A stretch of 36,837 nucleotides of DNA, from the NCBI GenBank assembly GCA_964546355.1, contig CAZJJM010000004.1, positions 1-36,837 of the forward strand, read 5' to 3'. The position numbers and the translations under genes are program-made. Shown here one piece after another: positions 8,707 through 15,988 of this stretch; position 1 is the stretch's first letter, and each line of letters begins with the position of its first letter. The stretch comes from JADLDV01 sp964546355 (GTDB lineage: Bacteria > Patescibacteriota > Minisyncoccia > Phycocordibacterales > UBA9973). The notes under the pieces are model-generated. The model was not told where the DNA came from. It saw nothing but the letters and a program-made list of their open reading frames with translations, and did not search any database.

Positions 8707-8735
8707 ACTATATCCCAAAACAAAAAAGACCGCAA
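8707..8735 (-). promoter_or_regulatory. Promoter of the T-box/ileS transcript
   Basis: TTGCGG (8730-8735), a 17-base spacer and TATAGT (8707-8712) on the minus strand. The -35 box lies inside the terminator hairpin of the gene upstream, so the two units abut. Confidence 0.55.
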
Positions 8736-8749
8736 CAAATGTCGCGGTC
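8722..8749 (-). terminator. Intrinsic terminator of the gene at 8756-9622
   Basis: GACCGCGAC / GTTGCGGTC stem (one G-U) with loop ATTT, followed by six T on the minus strand. It starts six bases after the stop codon. Confidence 0.85.
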
Positions 8750-8755
8750 GTACAA

Positions 8756-9622
8756 TCAAAAAGAAATCGTGTGACGATTGAGATTGTAAAATTGTTCCCA
8801 GAAATGTTCAAGAACGATTGGTTTTTCTTTCTCGATATCTATGATTGAAAAATTGAGTTTTTTACTTTTCTCATTCTCCCATGAAGCACCTTCTGATTTT
8901 TCCCAATGAGGAAGCATGTAGGATTTGTTGAGCACTCCTGATTCAAAAATCTCTTCATAAAAAACAGGGATGATTTTGTTTTCACTTTTGTATAAACTAA
9001 CCCATTCATGATACTCATCGAACACTTCCTCAAAAGGCATCTGGTTGAGAATAAGACTATTCTTCCCTGGATTATTTTCCAAAAGATAAATTCCTTTTTT
9101 GAAGGTAATCAATTTTTCTTTCTTTGTCCCAGGCCCAGTTGAAATCGGACCACATACAATAGATAATTTTCTTTGCAATCCAGGATGAATCGTATCTGCA
9201 TAAGAAAGTGCAAGCACAACAAGATTTTCAAAAAATGCTTTTTCATTACGAGTAACCTCAAATGTATCCTGAATCGTAACAAGTTTTTCTTCATGTTCTC
9301 TTTTCCAAAATGGTGCAAATGGAATTACAATTGAAATAACACTTCCATCAACATGATCCGGCAGAAGAAATGAATCATCAAATCTTTTTTTATAGCAACA
9401 TTTCCATTCAAGCGAATCGATCTGCTGATACAAAAATATTGTTTCTACCGTCCGGGAAAAAAACAAAAATTCATCAAGAAACTTTGTAGTTAGTCGACTT
9501 TTAAAAATGAGGTGTAGATCTTTTTTTTGTTTGTATACCATCTGTACACCACGTTCAAAATTCGCAACTACATTTTCTATAAGATCACCAATGAGTCCAT
9601 TTTTGACTTTTAATTGTGTCAT
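8756..9622 (-). CDS. Conserved CPR protein with DUF4406/deoxyribosyltransferase-like C-terminal half
   Basis: A 288-residue soluble protein without signal or membrane segment. The N-terminal half (LIGDLIENVVANFERGVQ, FLDEFLFFSRTVET, WKCCYKKRFDDSFLLP) matches no named family I know. The C-terminal half has the order of elements seen in nucleoside 2-deoxyribosyltransferase-like and DUF4406 proteins: IVCGPISTGPG, then a helix, LILNQMPFEEVFDEYHEW, and LPHWEKSEGASWE near residues 245-257, similar to the LPGWEKSxGAxxE of those proteins. Substrate and activity are unknown; base or nucleotide salvage is inference, supported weakly by the dTMP genes 2-6 kb away. An extended -10 (TGG-TATTGT, 9650-9658) lies 27 bases before the ATG, with no clear Shine-Dalgarno. 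It is a separate unit between argS and ileS. Confidence 0.6.
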   Translation of the reverse strand: MTQLKVKNGLIGDLIENVVANFERGVQMVYKQKKDLHLIFKSRLTTKFLDEFLFFSRTVETIFLYQQIDSLEWKCCYKKRFDDSFLLPDHVDGSVISIVIPFAPFWKREHEEKLVTIQDTFEVTRNEKAFFENLVVLALSYADTIHPGLQRKLSIVCGPISTGPGTKKEKLITFKKGIYLLENNPGKNSLILNQMPFEEVFDEYHEWVSLYKSENKIIPVFYEEIFESGVLNKSYMLPHWEKSEGASWENEKSKKLNFSIIDIEKEKPIVLEHFWEQFYNLNRHTISF

Positions 9623-9649
9623 GATATTGATTTTTTAATTTCTAAAACA

Positions 9650-9658
9650 ACAATACCA
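9650..9658 (-). promoter_or_regulatory. Extended -10 promoter of the gene at 8756-9622
   Basis: TGG-TATTGT on the minus strand, 27 bases before the ATG at 9622, just after the argS hairpin. Confidence 0.45.
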
Positions 9659-9670
9659 GAGATACCGAGA

Positions 9671-9713
9671 AAATACAAAATACCACTTTTTAACAAGATG
9701 GTATTTTGTATTT
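9671..9713 (-). terminator. Long A/T-rich hairpin at the argS stop codon
   Basis: AAATACAAAATACCA (9671-9685) and its perfect complement (9699-9713) form a 15-bp stem with a 13-base loop. It overlaps the argS stop. Only a short T run (TTTT) follows, so termination may be partial; it may also protect the mRNA end. Confidence 0.55.
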
Positions 9714-11400
9714 ACATTCTTTCTGGGGCTTTGATACCAAGAAGTGTAAGTCCATTTTTCAGGACAATAGCAGTCGTTTGGGCGAGAGCAAGTCGGTGTG
9801 ATGAAGTCTGTGTATCAGACGCATCAATGATCTGATTTGCAGCATAAAATGCATTGAAGGTACGCGCGAGCTCAAGAAGATAGGTCACAATATGTTGTGG
9901 TGCATATTCAGCAATAGCTCGTTCTACAATTTCTGGAAAATGAAGAAGTGTTCGCTCAACATCAGACAGCGTTTGTTCTGATTGATACAATGGATCTATA
10001 TTAAGAGGTTGTGTTTTTGCAATAATACTCTGGATACGCGCGTGGGTATATTGCAAGTATGGACCTGAGTCCCCTTCAAATGAAAGTGATGTTTCTGGAT
10101 CAAAGTTTATATGTTGACCAGGCTTCGCACGGAGAATTGCAAACTTAATCGCACCGATAGACACACTATCGAGTATTTCTTCAACATCACCATGACTAGA
10201 TCGTGCACGAACTTCATCAGCAACAGTATCGAGAATATCTGTGACCAGCGGTACGCCGCCAAGACGTGAAGACATCTTTTGTCCCTTGAAAGTCATACGT
10301 CCGTGTGCAATATGAACACTGTTTTCTGTCCAACCTGTATTTATTTTTTCTGCAGCATCAAGTACGATTTGGAAGTGTGGTATTTGTTGACTATCTGTCA
10401 CAGAAAGTGAAATATTTGGCGACGCTCGTTCAAATTTCAAATCAAGTAACCCAAGATCTTTTGCTTCATACGTTGGATTGCCTTGGCTGTTGATGAAGAC
10501 AGCTGTGTTCAAATGCTTCTTACTCTCTTCCGGAACATACACAATTGCACCATCACTTTCAGTGAAAATAGCTGGTGTGTTTTTTGTCACAAGTTCTTTA
10601 CCGCAAACACCCGCTTCACTTTCATATATATATGAATCAAAATGAGAACCGAGACGAGCGACAACGTGCTCAAAATACTCAATGTTAAACTTTTTACATG
10701 TAGTAAAAAATTCTAATTCTAGTGATGATTTTTCTGCATACAAATTATCTGCGATTTCTTTTACCCGAGCATGAATAGACTCATCTTCATCGTACCGTTT
10801 TGTACCTTCGACATACGCATTACCCAATATTTCAATTGAAGGATTTTTTAAATTTCCATCAGGATACTTCTCAATAAGTATAAAAATTGCTTTCGCAACA
10901 CCAAGGGAAATATCTGACGGGAAAGACATTGTTTGTACCTCTGCTCCAGAAAAACGCATGAGTTGTGCGAGCGATTCCCCAATTGCATTATTCATCATAT
11001 GACCAATATGAAATGGTTTGAAAAGATTCGGTGATGAATGTTCAACAAGAATTTTCTTTCCTGTATGGATACTAGATTTTCCAAATACTTCTTTTTCTGC
11101 ACCAATACGATCTATAAGTTCTTTGAAATATTCTGGCGACAATGTGAAGTTTATGAACCCAGGACCAGCCACTTGTACCTGTGTAATATACGCAGGAAGA
11201 TTTTTATTCATCTCTTCTGTAATTTGCTCGGCAAGTGCTTTTGGATTCACCCTGCGTGTCTTTGCGTGAACCATCGCAATGTTCGTCGAATAGTCACCGT
11301 GTGACATATCGCTCGGTTGCTCAAGAGAAATAACACTTGTTTCTATTCCAAGCGCTCGACAGGTATCTGCAATATATGTTTGTAAGTTTTTTTGTATCAT
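9712..11400 (-). CDS. argS: Arginyl-tRNA synthetase
   Basis: Class I synthetase that charges tRNA-Arg. The start chosen is the ATG at 11400 (MIQKNLQTYIADTC), two bases after the dut stop codon; the longer frame back to 11448 lies inside dut. This gives 562 residues, normal for ArgRS. Seen in order: N-terminal Add1-like domain (MSHGDYSTNIAM, GPGFINFTL), catalytic EHSSPNLFKPFHIGHMMN with HIGH, GQKMSSRLG in place of KMSKS as in many ArgRS proteins, and a C-terminal anticodon domain starting at GPYLQYTHARIQSI. The near-contiguous junction points to translational coupling with dut. A hairpin overlaps its stop codon. Confidence 0.96.
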   Translation of the reverse strand: MIQKNLQTYIADTCRALGIETSVISLEQPSDMSHGDYSTNIAMVHAKTRRVNPKALAEQITEEMNKNLPAYITQVQVAGPGFINFTLSPEYFKELIDRIGAEKEVFGKSSIHTGKKILVEHSSPNLFKPFHIGHMMNNAIGESLAQLMRFSGAEVQTMSFPSDISLGVAKAIFILIEKYPDGNLKNPSIEILGNAYVEGTKRYDEDESIHARVKEIADNLYAEKSSLELEFFTTCKKFNIEYFEHVVARLGSHFDSYIYESEAGVCGKELVTKNTPAIFTESDGAIVYVPEESKKHLNTAVFINSQGNPTYEAKDLGLLDLKFERASPNISLSVTDSQQIPHFQIVLDAAEKINTGWTENSVHIAHGRMTFKGQKMSSRLGGVPLVTDILDTVADEVRARSSHGDVEEILDSVSIGAIKFAILRAKPGQHINFDPETSLSFEGDSGPYLQYTHARIQSIIAKTQPLNIDPLYQSEQTLSDVERTLLHFPEIVERAIAEYAPQHIVTYLLELARTFNAFYAANQIIDASDTQTSSHRLALAQTTAIVLKNGLTLLGIKAPERM

Positions 11401-11401
11401 A

Positions 11402-11824
11402 TTATTTCCCAGTGCTTCCCCATCCATTCTCACCACGAGTGGTATCACTCAACGTGTCGACTTCTTCAAACGTACAGTGTTCGACTTTCTGTATCAACAT
11501 CTGTGCGACTTTCTTGCCTTTTTCAATAGTCTGTTCTTGGTCAGTTGTATTATACAGCGAGATAACAATTTCTCCACGATATGGTGCATCAATCACTCCC
11601 CCCATCACTTTCAATCCTTGCTTGAATGACACACTAGATTTGTCCCATACAAGACCGACACATCCATGAGGTATTTCCATTGCAATGCCTGTTGGAACAC
11701 TCATTTGTGTACGTGGCAGGAACACTACTGTCTCAATCGCATACAGATCTATCCCCGCATCACCCGTATGACCGACAGTGGGTGTTATCGCATCTGGATG
11801 CATCTTTTTTACCTTGAGATTCAT
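11402..11824 (-). CDS. dut: dUTP diphosphatase
   Basis: Hydrolyses dUTP to dUMP, keeping uracil out of DNA and supplying thymidylate synthase. The five trimeric dUTPase motifs are all present: DAGIDLYA, DKSSVSF (motif 2, altered from the common GRSS), GGVIDAPYRGEI, KKVAQMLI, and the C-terminal RGENGWGSTG loop. The start MNLKVKK at 11824 is preferred; the longer frame adds a hydrophobic stretch containing a likely promoter. That gives 140 residues, normal for the family. An extended -10 (11835-11843) lies ten bases before this ATG. It is first in a unit with argS and divergent from the HIT-thyA pair, so the dTMP genes share an intergenic control region. Confidence 0.95.
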   Translation of the reverse strand: MNLKVKKMHPDAITPTVGHTGDAGIDLYAIETVVFLPRTQMSVPTGIAMEIPHGCVGLVWDKSSVSFKQGLKVMGGVIDAPYRGEIVISLYNTTDQEQTIEKGKKVAQMLIQKVEHCTFEEVDTLSDTTRGENGWGSTGK

Positions 11825-11834
11825 ACTAATATAC

Positions 11835-11843
11835 AGAATATCA
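11835..11843 (-). promoter_or_regulatory. Extended -10 promoter of dut-argS
   Basis: TGA-TATTCT on the minus strand, ten bases before the dut ATG; a nearly leaderless mRNA is predicted. Confidence 0.45.
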
Positions 11844-11868
11844 TAAAAACACAGAAGATAAACCATTT

Positions 11869-11897
11869 TTGACAAAATCACTAATACATGATATTGT
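11869..11897 (+). promoter_or_regulatory. Promoter of the HIT-thyA operon
   Basis: TTGACA (11869-11874), a 17-base spacer, TATTGT (11892-11897) with TGA before it as an extended -10. Divergent from the dut promoter about 30 bases away. Confidence 0.75.
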
Positions 11898-11930
11898 ATG
11901 TTCAGAAATTTATTTTAAAAAACAATAACA

Positions 11931-12410
11931 ATGACTCAAAAAAAAGAAGTAACGATTAAAAATGCTCGTACAGATGAGTACGCAGAAAAACTAAAAAATA
12001 TACTAGCGAGAGGAATTTGCCCTTTTTGTCCAGAACATCTTAAGGAATTTTTTCCAGAAGAACCACTGTACCAAAATGATGATTGGTATTTATTTAAAAA
12101 CCAAGTACCAATTAAAAATACACTGCAGCATTTGCTGGTTATTTCAAAAACTCACGGAACTACCATGCAAGATGTTTCTATAAAGAAAATAGGTAATAGT
12201 TTTTTCGAAGTAATTGCATGGGCAGAAGAAAACTTCAAAATACCAGGTGGAGCTATAGGTTTTCGTTTTGGTGATATGGATTTTTCCGCTGGAACAGTAT
12301 CACATACTCATGCACAGATTATTGTGCCTGATATTCATACTTTGAAAGAAGATGAATTAGTAATTTTCTATATTGGTAAACCCTTTAAAAAAGTAAAAAA
12401 TGAGAATTAA
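11931..12410 (+). CDS. HIT-family protein of the HxHxQ type
   Basis: A 159-residue histidine-triad protein, probably a nucleotide hydrolase or nucleotidyltransferase. The active-site segment is SHTHAQIIVP, so the third His of the classic H-x-H-x-H triad is Gln, as in the GalT and diadenosine-polyphosphate phosphorylase branch. GICPFC near residues 28-33 has the CxxC zinc position of many HIT proteins, and QHLLVISKTH is the usual strand before it. The gene overlaps thyA by 11 bases, so translation of the two is coupled. That link suggests a role in nucleotide metabolism, but the substrate cannot be read from the sequence. Confidence 0.85.
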   Translation: MTQKKEVTIKNARTDEYAEKLKNILARGICPFCPEHLKEFFPEEPLYQNDDWYLFKNQVPIKNTLQHLLVISKTHGTTMQDVSIKKIGNSFFEVIAWAEENFKIPGGAIGFRFGDMDFSAGTVSHTHAQIIVPDIHTLKEDELVIFYIGKPFKKVKNEN

Positions 12411-13383
12411 AAAACAAAAAGGGATACCAGTCATAGACTATCTTCCCTATAGCGAAAGAACTGCTAGCAATGAATACAAAAATGCTTTACAAAAAGTATT
12501 AAAAGATGGAATGACAAGAAAAGTACAGTTCCATGACGGCACCATGAGAAAACTCTTTGGTATCTCTATGGAATTCCCAATGAAAAACGGCTTTCCACTT
12601 ATAACTGAAAGAAAAATTTCAGAAAAATTGATGCGTTGTGCAATTGCTGAGATTATCGGATTTATTCATGGCGCAACAACACTTTCAGAACTCGAATCTT
12701 TTGGTTTACCAAAATACTGGTGGGAAAGATGGACAGAATTAAGTCGTGTACAAAGTGCTGACGGAATACCGTATTTTAATTTACCAGAAAATGACAAAGG
12801 TGAACATTTGGGAAGATTTTCCTATGGTGGTATTTGGGGACATTTCCCAACACAAGAAGGTGGAGAAATAAACCAATGGGAAAATGTCATTAAACAAATG
12901 ATTAAATCTCCTACTGCACTAACTCACAGAGTAACCAACTGGTATCCACCAGGAATTATTGTTCCTGATGGAAAAAGACAGGTTGTCGTTGCTCCATGTC
13001 ACGGTGATGTACAAATTGACTTGGATCCTGAAAATAAACTATTGACACTGATACATCTGCAACGATCTGCCGATATAGCAACAGGAGTTCCGTGGAACAT
13101 GATTCACTATGGAACAGTAGGTATGATGCTATCATGCGTATTAGAGTACACCTTTGATATGTATAAACACATCATGATTGATGCGCACATATACATGGAC
13201 AAACAGGAAGCTAATATAAAAAAAATGCTCCAAAGAGAATCTTATCCGTTTCCGACTGTAACTCTTGAGTTTGAAACAACAGGAGATCCTATAAAAGATT
13301 TCTTTGCGATTAGACCTGAACATTTCCATTTAGCTGACGACTATCAAGCTCATCCTTACTTCAAAATTGATACTGAGTTATAG
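12400..13383 (+). CDS. thyA: Thymidylate synthase (ThyA type)
   Basis: Makes dTMP from dUMP with methylene-tetrahydrofolate. The catalytic Cys lies in VVAPCHGDVQIDL. QRSADIATGVPWNMIHYG is the dUMP-binding signature and HIYMDKQEAN matches the HIYxNHxEQ element. RKLFGISMEFPMKNGFPLIT near residue 48 is the N-terminal conserved block. At 327 residues it is longer than the 264-residue E. coli enzyme, with an N-terminal extension and a middle insertion, as in other divergent bacterial ThyA proteins. It is second in the operon after the HIT gene, and a terminator follows the stop by eight bases. The folA gene nearby supplies the folate recycling this enzyme needs. Confidence 0.93.
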   Translation: MRIKKQKGIPVIDYLPYSERTASNEYKNALQKVLKDGMTRKVQFHDGTMRKLFGISMEFPMKNGFPLITERKISEKLMRCAIAEIIGFIHGATTLSELESFGLPKYWWERWTELSRVQSADGIPYFNLPENDKGEHLGRFSYGGIWGHFPTQEGGEINQWENVIKQMIKSPTALTHRVTNWYPPGIIVPDGKRQVVVAPCHGDVQIDLDPENKLLTLIHLQRSADIATGVPWNMIHYGTVGMMLSCVLEYTFDMYKHIMIDAHIYMDKQEANIKKMLQRESYPFPTVTLEFETTGDPIKDFFAIRPEHFHLADDYQAHPYFKIDTEL

Positions 13384-13390
13384 TACATAA

Positions 13391-13422
13391 AAAGCCCGAT
13401 TCTAAAGAATCGGGCTTTGTTT
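13391..13422. terminator. Bidirectional terminator between thyA and dCMP deaminase
   Basis: AAAGCCCGATTCT / AGAATCGGGCTTT, about 12 bp with a tight loop, A-rich on the left and T-rich on the right. It serves both convergent genes. Confidence 0.9.
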
Positions 13423-13424
13423 TA

Positions 13425-14279
13425 TTAATTTTTAGTTTTTACCTGATATATTGCAATACCATTAGATTCAAGAATTTCTTTACCATCAAGACTTGAATAC
13501 CCTTCTTCAAAATATATCTTTCTAATTCCTGTTTGTGAAATAACACGAGCACATACAGGACATGGAAATGTTGTTACGTACATAGAAGCACCGAGCAAAC
13601 TAATTCCGTGCTTTGCTGCATAAGCTATAACACCTGTTTCAGCATGTATCGCAAGAGATAAATCCCCTCGCACACCAGCATTGAAGTTTGATCTTGGATC
13701 ACCCATTTCATTTGCAGTACGAGACAAAGGTAAATGATCGTTATATACAGAAATTTCCTTACCATGTTCTGTAATAACAATGCAAGCAACCTGTCGCCAC
13801 CAATCAGGACTCCTTTGTGCAATTTGATGGGCCTTACTAAGTACACTTTTAGCAAATTCATCTTCTGAAATAACAGCCAATGGGTCAATGTTGAATTTCT
13901 TTTCAAGAATGAATTTATCATACCGAAGTGCAGTTGAAACAATTTCTGTATTTTTGAAATACTGTGGAAATGTTTCAATAATTTCTCGCGAAACATCTTC
14001 ATCGGGCATAACTATTTTTTCATAATTAGTGAAAAAATCCATATTTATTGCAACACCTAAAATAGTTGCAGAAAATCCGAGACACTTTAAAGTTGCGTTA
14101 CTAATTGATGAATCTATTTTTCGAACATCTCTTTCAAAATAGGTTTTGAAAACGGGTAATTTTTGAGAAAAACCTTCACCGAGAAGAAGTATGTCATGAG
14201 TTTCTTTATACTTATCAAGAAACTTTATATACCCTTGATGTATCACTGGTACATATAAAATAACGGCTTTATTTTTCAT
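13425..14279 (-). CDS. dCMP/cytidine-type deaminase with a nucleotidyltransferase-like N-terminal domain
   Basis: A 284-residue protein. The C-terminal ~140 residues are a zinc deaminase: HAETGVIAYAA supplies the His ligand and catalytic Glu, and TTFPCPVCARVI the two Cys ligands, typical of dCMP deaminases making dUMP for ThyA. The first ~140 residues are not part of a normal dCMP deaminase. VPVIHQGYIKFLDKYKE followed by DILLLGE aligns in pattern with DLLHIGHVKYLRKAKE and DILIVAV of the neighbouring nucleotidyltransferase, with HQGY in place of HIGH. I infer a degenerate nucleotidyltransferase-fold domain. Start and stop with the upstream gene overlap as TAATG, and GGGAGGAAG before it is one of the best ribosome sites in the window, so the two proteins are translationally coupled. 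Confidence 0.85.
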   Translation of the reverse strand: MKNKAVILYVPVIHQGYIKFLDKYKETHDILLLGEGFSQKLPVFKTYFERDVRKIDSSISNATLKCLGFSATILGVAINMDFFTNYEKIVMPDEDVSREIIETFPQYFKNTEIVSTALRYDKFILEKKFNIDPLAVISEDEFAKSVLSKAHQIAQRSPDWWRQVACIVITEHGKEISVYNDHLPLSRTANEMGDPRSNFNAGVRGDLSLAIHAETGVIAYAAKHGISLLGASMYVTTFPCPVCARVISQTGIRKIYFEEGYSSLDGKEILESNGIAIYQVKTKN

Positions 14280-14875
14280 TACTCACTTCCTCCCAATTCA
14301 TTATTAATGACTTCCATAATTTTTCCAGCTAAGTTTTTACCACCATCTTTTGCAAGTTGCGCAATCCGAGCAGAAGTACTTGTAAGTGCTTGTGCTTCCA
14401 ATACAACAACTTCACAAATACCTTCATAAATTTTTGCCCACTTTTTGGCAAAGTCGCCTTTTTTATCTGTTGTTGTCGACATAACCAATATGTCTGGTTT
14501 CAAAAACTTTACAATATACTCAGGTCCTTCTTCTTTTTGAGTTGTGTATTTAATAATAATATCAGCAACACGAAGTTCACCCACAAGTTGTATTCTTTCA
14601 TCTTCCAAAACAATCGGTCTGTTTGCTCCTTTATCTTTGCGAACAACATCGTCACCATCAACCGCAACAATGAGAATGTCCCCCATTTCTTTGGCTTTAC
14701 GTAAATATTTTACGTGTCCAATATGGAGTAGATCCCAAGAACCGCCAGTCATTACTATTTTTTTACCTTCCAAATGTAGAGAATCTACGATTTGTTTCAA
14801 TTCATTTAAATCACAAATGAATCTATCCTCTACTTTTGAGTGAGGGTGTAATATTGATGCAAGATCTTTTTTCAT
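14279..14875 (-). CDS. HIGH-motif cytidylyltransferase-like nucleotidyltransferase (RfaE2/TagD-like)
   Basis: Transfers a nucleotidyl group to a phosphorylated substrate; which one is unknown. The start chosen is the ATG at 14875 (MKKDLASILHPHSK), giving 198 residues. MTGGSWDLLHIGHVKYLRKA carries the HxGH active site, VAVDGDDVVRKDKGANRP the RKGxxRP-like segment, and QALTSTSARI the ISSTxIR-like end motif. This is the layout of the RfaE C-terminal domain and glycerol-3-phosphate cytidylyltransferase. A linker of about 45 residues precedes the domain. No heptose or teichoic acid genes are seen nearby. The downstream deaminase is coupled to it, which suggests a shared nucleotide-linked task rather than lipopolysaccharide synthesis. 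Confidence 0.85.
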   Translation of the reverse strand: MKKDLASILHPHSKVEDRFICDLNELKQIVDSLHLEGKKIVMTGGSWDLLHIGHVKYLRKAKEMGDILIVAVDGDDVVRKDKGANRPIVLEDERIQLVGELRVADIIIKYTTQKEEGPEYIVKFLKPDILVMSTTTDKKGDFAKKWAKIYEGICEVVVLEAQALTSTSARIAQLAKDGGKNLAGKIMEVINNELGGSE

Positions 14876-14937
14876 TAGATTTAGTTTTAAAGTTTCTAAC
14901 CAAACCATACACCGAAAACAACGAAAAAGCAATGGTC

Positions 14938-14965
14938 TGTACAAATACCCTTTTTCCTATATACT
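14938..14965 (+). promoter_or_regulatory. Promoter of folA
   Basis: TGTACA (14938-14943), a 16-base spacer, TATACT (14960-14965). The transcript would start near 14972 with a ~24-base leader lacking a Shine-Dalgarno sequence. Confidence 0.5.
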
Positions 14966-14995
14966 GAAACCAGAAAAAACTAAAACCCACACAAC

Positions 14996-15499
14996 ATGTT
15001 AAAAATCAATATTATTGTCGCTATCACTCATCACTCTCGTGCAATTGGAATGGGTGAAAAATTACTTTTTCCTATCAAAGATGATATGAAAAGATTTGTC
15101 GAAATAACAACACCTCATCCTGTGATCATGGGAAGAAAAACATGGGAATCAATTCCGGAAAAATTTCGACCATTAAAAAATAGGTCGAATATTGTTGTTA
15201 CTAGACAAAAAGATTACACCGCAGAAGGTGCAAGAGTTGTTCCTTCATTGGAAGAAGCAATTGAAGTTGCTAAAAAGTATGATCATGAAGAAATATTCAT
15301 TATAGGAGGAGCGCAAATTTACACAGAAGCACTACCTCTTGCAACAAGGTTATACCTCACTATTATCGAAGCAGAAAAAGATGGTGCTGATAAATTCTTT
15401 CCTAATTATGTTAATTTTTCAAAAATAATTGATAAATCAGAGATATACCACGATGAAGCAAGTAATGTGGATTATTACTACCTGACATTGGAAAAATAA
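14996..15499 (+). CDS. folA: Dihydrofolate reductase
   Basis: Reduces dihydrofolate with NADPH and closes the cycle with ThyA. A 167-residue protein, usual for the family. It shows INIIVAITHHSRAIGMGEKL, the substrate-site KDDMKRFVEIT, the NADPH-binding VIMGRKTWESIP, NIVVTRQ, and IFIIGGAQIYTEAL with the Gly-Gly pair. The 28-equivalent acidic residue is in PIKDDMKRF. It is the only gene in its unit, divergent from the nucleotidyltransferase, and ends in a terminator shared with rplK. Confidence 0.95.
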   Translation: MLKINIIVAITHHSRAIGMGEKLLFPIKDDMKRFVEITTPHPVIMGRKTWESIPEKFRPLKNRSNIVVTRQKDYTAEGARVVPSLEEAIEVAKKYDHEEIFIIGGAQIYTEALPLATRLYLTIIEAEKDGADKFFPNYVNFSKIIDKSEIYHDEASNVDYYYLTLEK

Positions 15500-15514
15500 G
15501 TGTCGTAGAAATTA

Positions 15515-15543
15515 AAAAAGCGCATGCATTGCATGCGCTTTTT
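15515..15543. terminator. Bidirectional terminator between folA and rplK
   Basis: GCGCATGC / GCATGCGC with loop ATT, flanked by five A and five T. Serves both convergent units. Confidence 0.9.
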
Positions 15544-15544
15544 C

Positions 15545-15967
15545 TTATTTTATTTCAATTCCTGCTGAGCGAGCACTTCCTTCGATGATGTTCATCGCAC
15601 CTTCGATGTCTTTTGCATTAAGGTCTGCCATTTTGCGTTCAGCAATCTGACGAAGTTGGTCTCTCGTAATCTTACCTGCTTTTGAGGTACGATTCTTTCC
15701 AGAACCCTTCTCAAGACCTGCCGCCTTCATAATCATACTGTGTGCTGGAGGAGTTTTGAGGACGAAATCATAGGTACGATCCTCGTATACGGTGATCGCT
15801 ACACCCACTGTCTCACCCATCATGTCCTGACTTGCAGCGTTGAATTTCTGTACGAAATCACTAATGTTTACACCAGCTTGACCAAGTGCAGGTCCAAGTG
15901 GTGGAGCAGGAGTAGCTTTACCTGCTGGAACGAAAAGCTTTAATTTTTTTGTTATCTTTTTTGCCAT
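15545..15967 (-). CDS. rplK: Ribosomal protein L11
   Basis: A 140-residue large-subunit protein that binds the GTPase-associated region of 23S rRNA. Signatures include KLFVPAGKATPAPPLGPALG, VNISDFVQKFNA, PVG-type ITVYEDRTYDFVLKTPPA and the C-terminal AMNIIEGSARSAGIEI. It is last in the order secE-nusG-rplK, with GTAGGG upstream as a possible ribosome site. A terminator follows immediately, so the usual next gene, rplA, is absent from this locus. Confidence 0.97.
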   Translation of the reverse strand: MAKKITKKLKLFVPAGKATPAPPLGPALGQAGVNISDFVQKFNAASQDMMGETVGVAITVYEDRTYDFVLKTPPAHSMIMKAAGLEKGSGKNRTSKAGKITRDQLRQIAERKMADLNAKDIEGAMNIIEGSARSAGIEIK

Positions 15968-15988
15968 AAATATGTACCCTACTCTACC

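Noticed and set aside
13625..14002. 125-residue minus-strand frame inside the deaminase gene
   Set aside because: A shifted frame of the deaminase, which has intact zinc motifs; no independent promoter.
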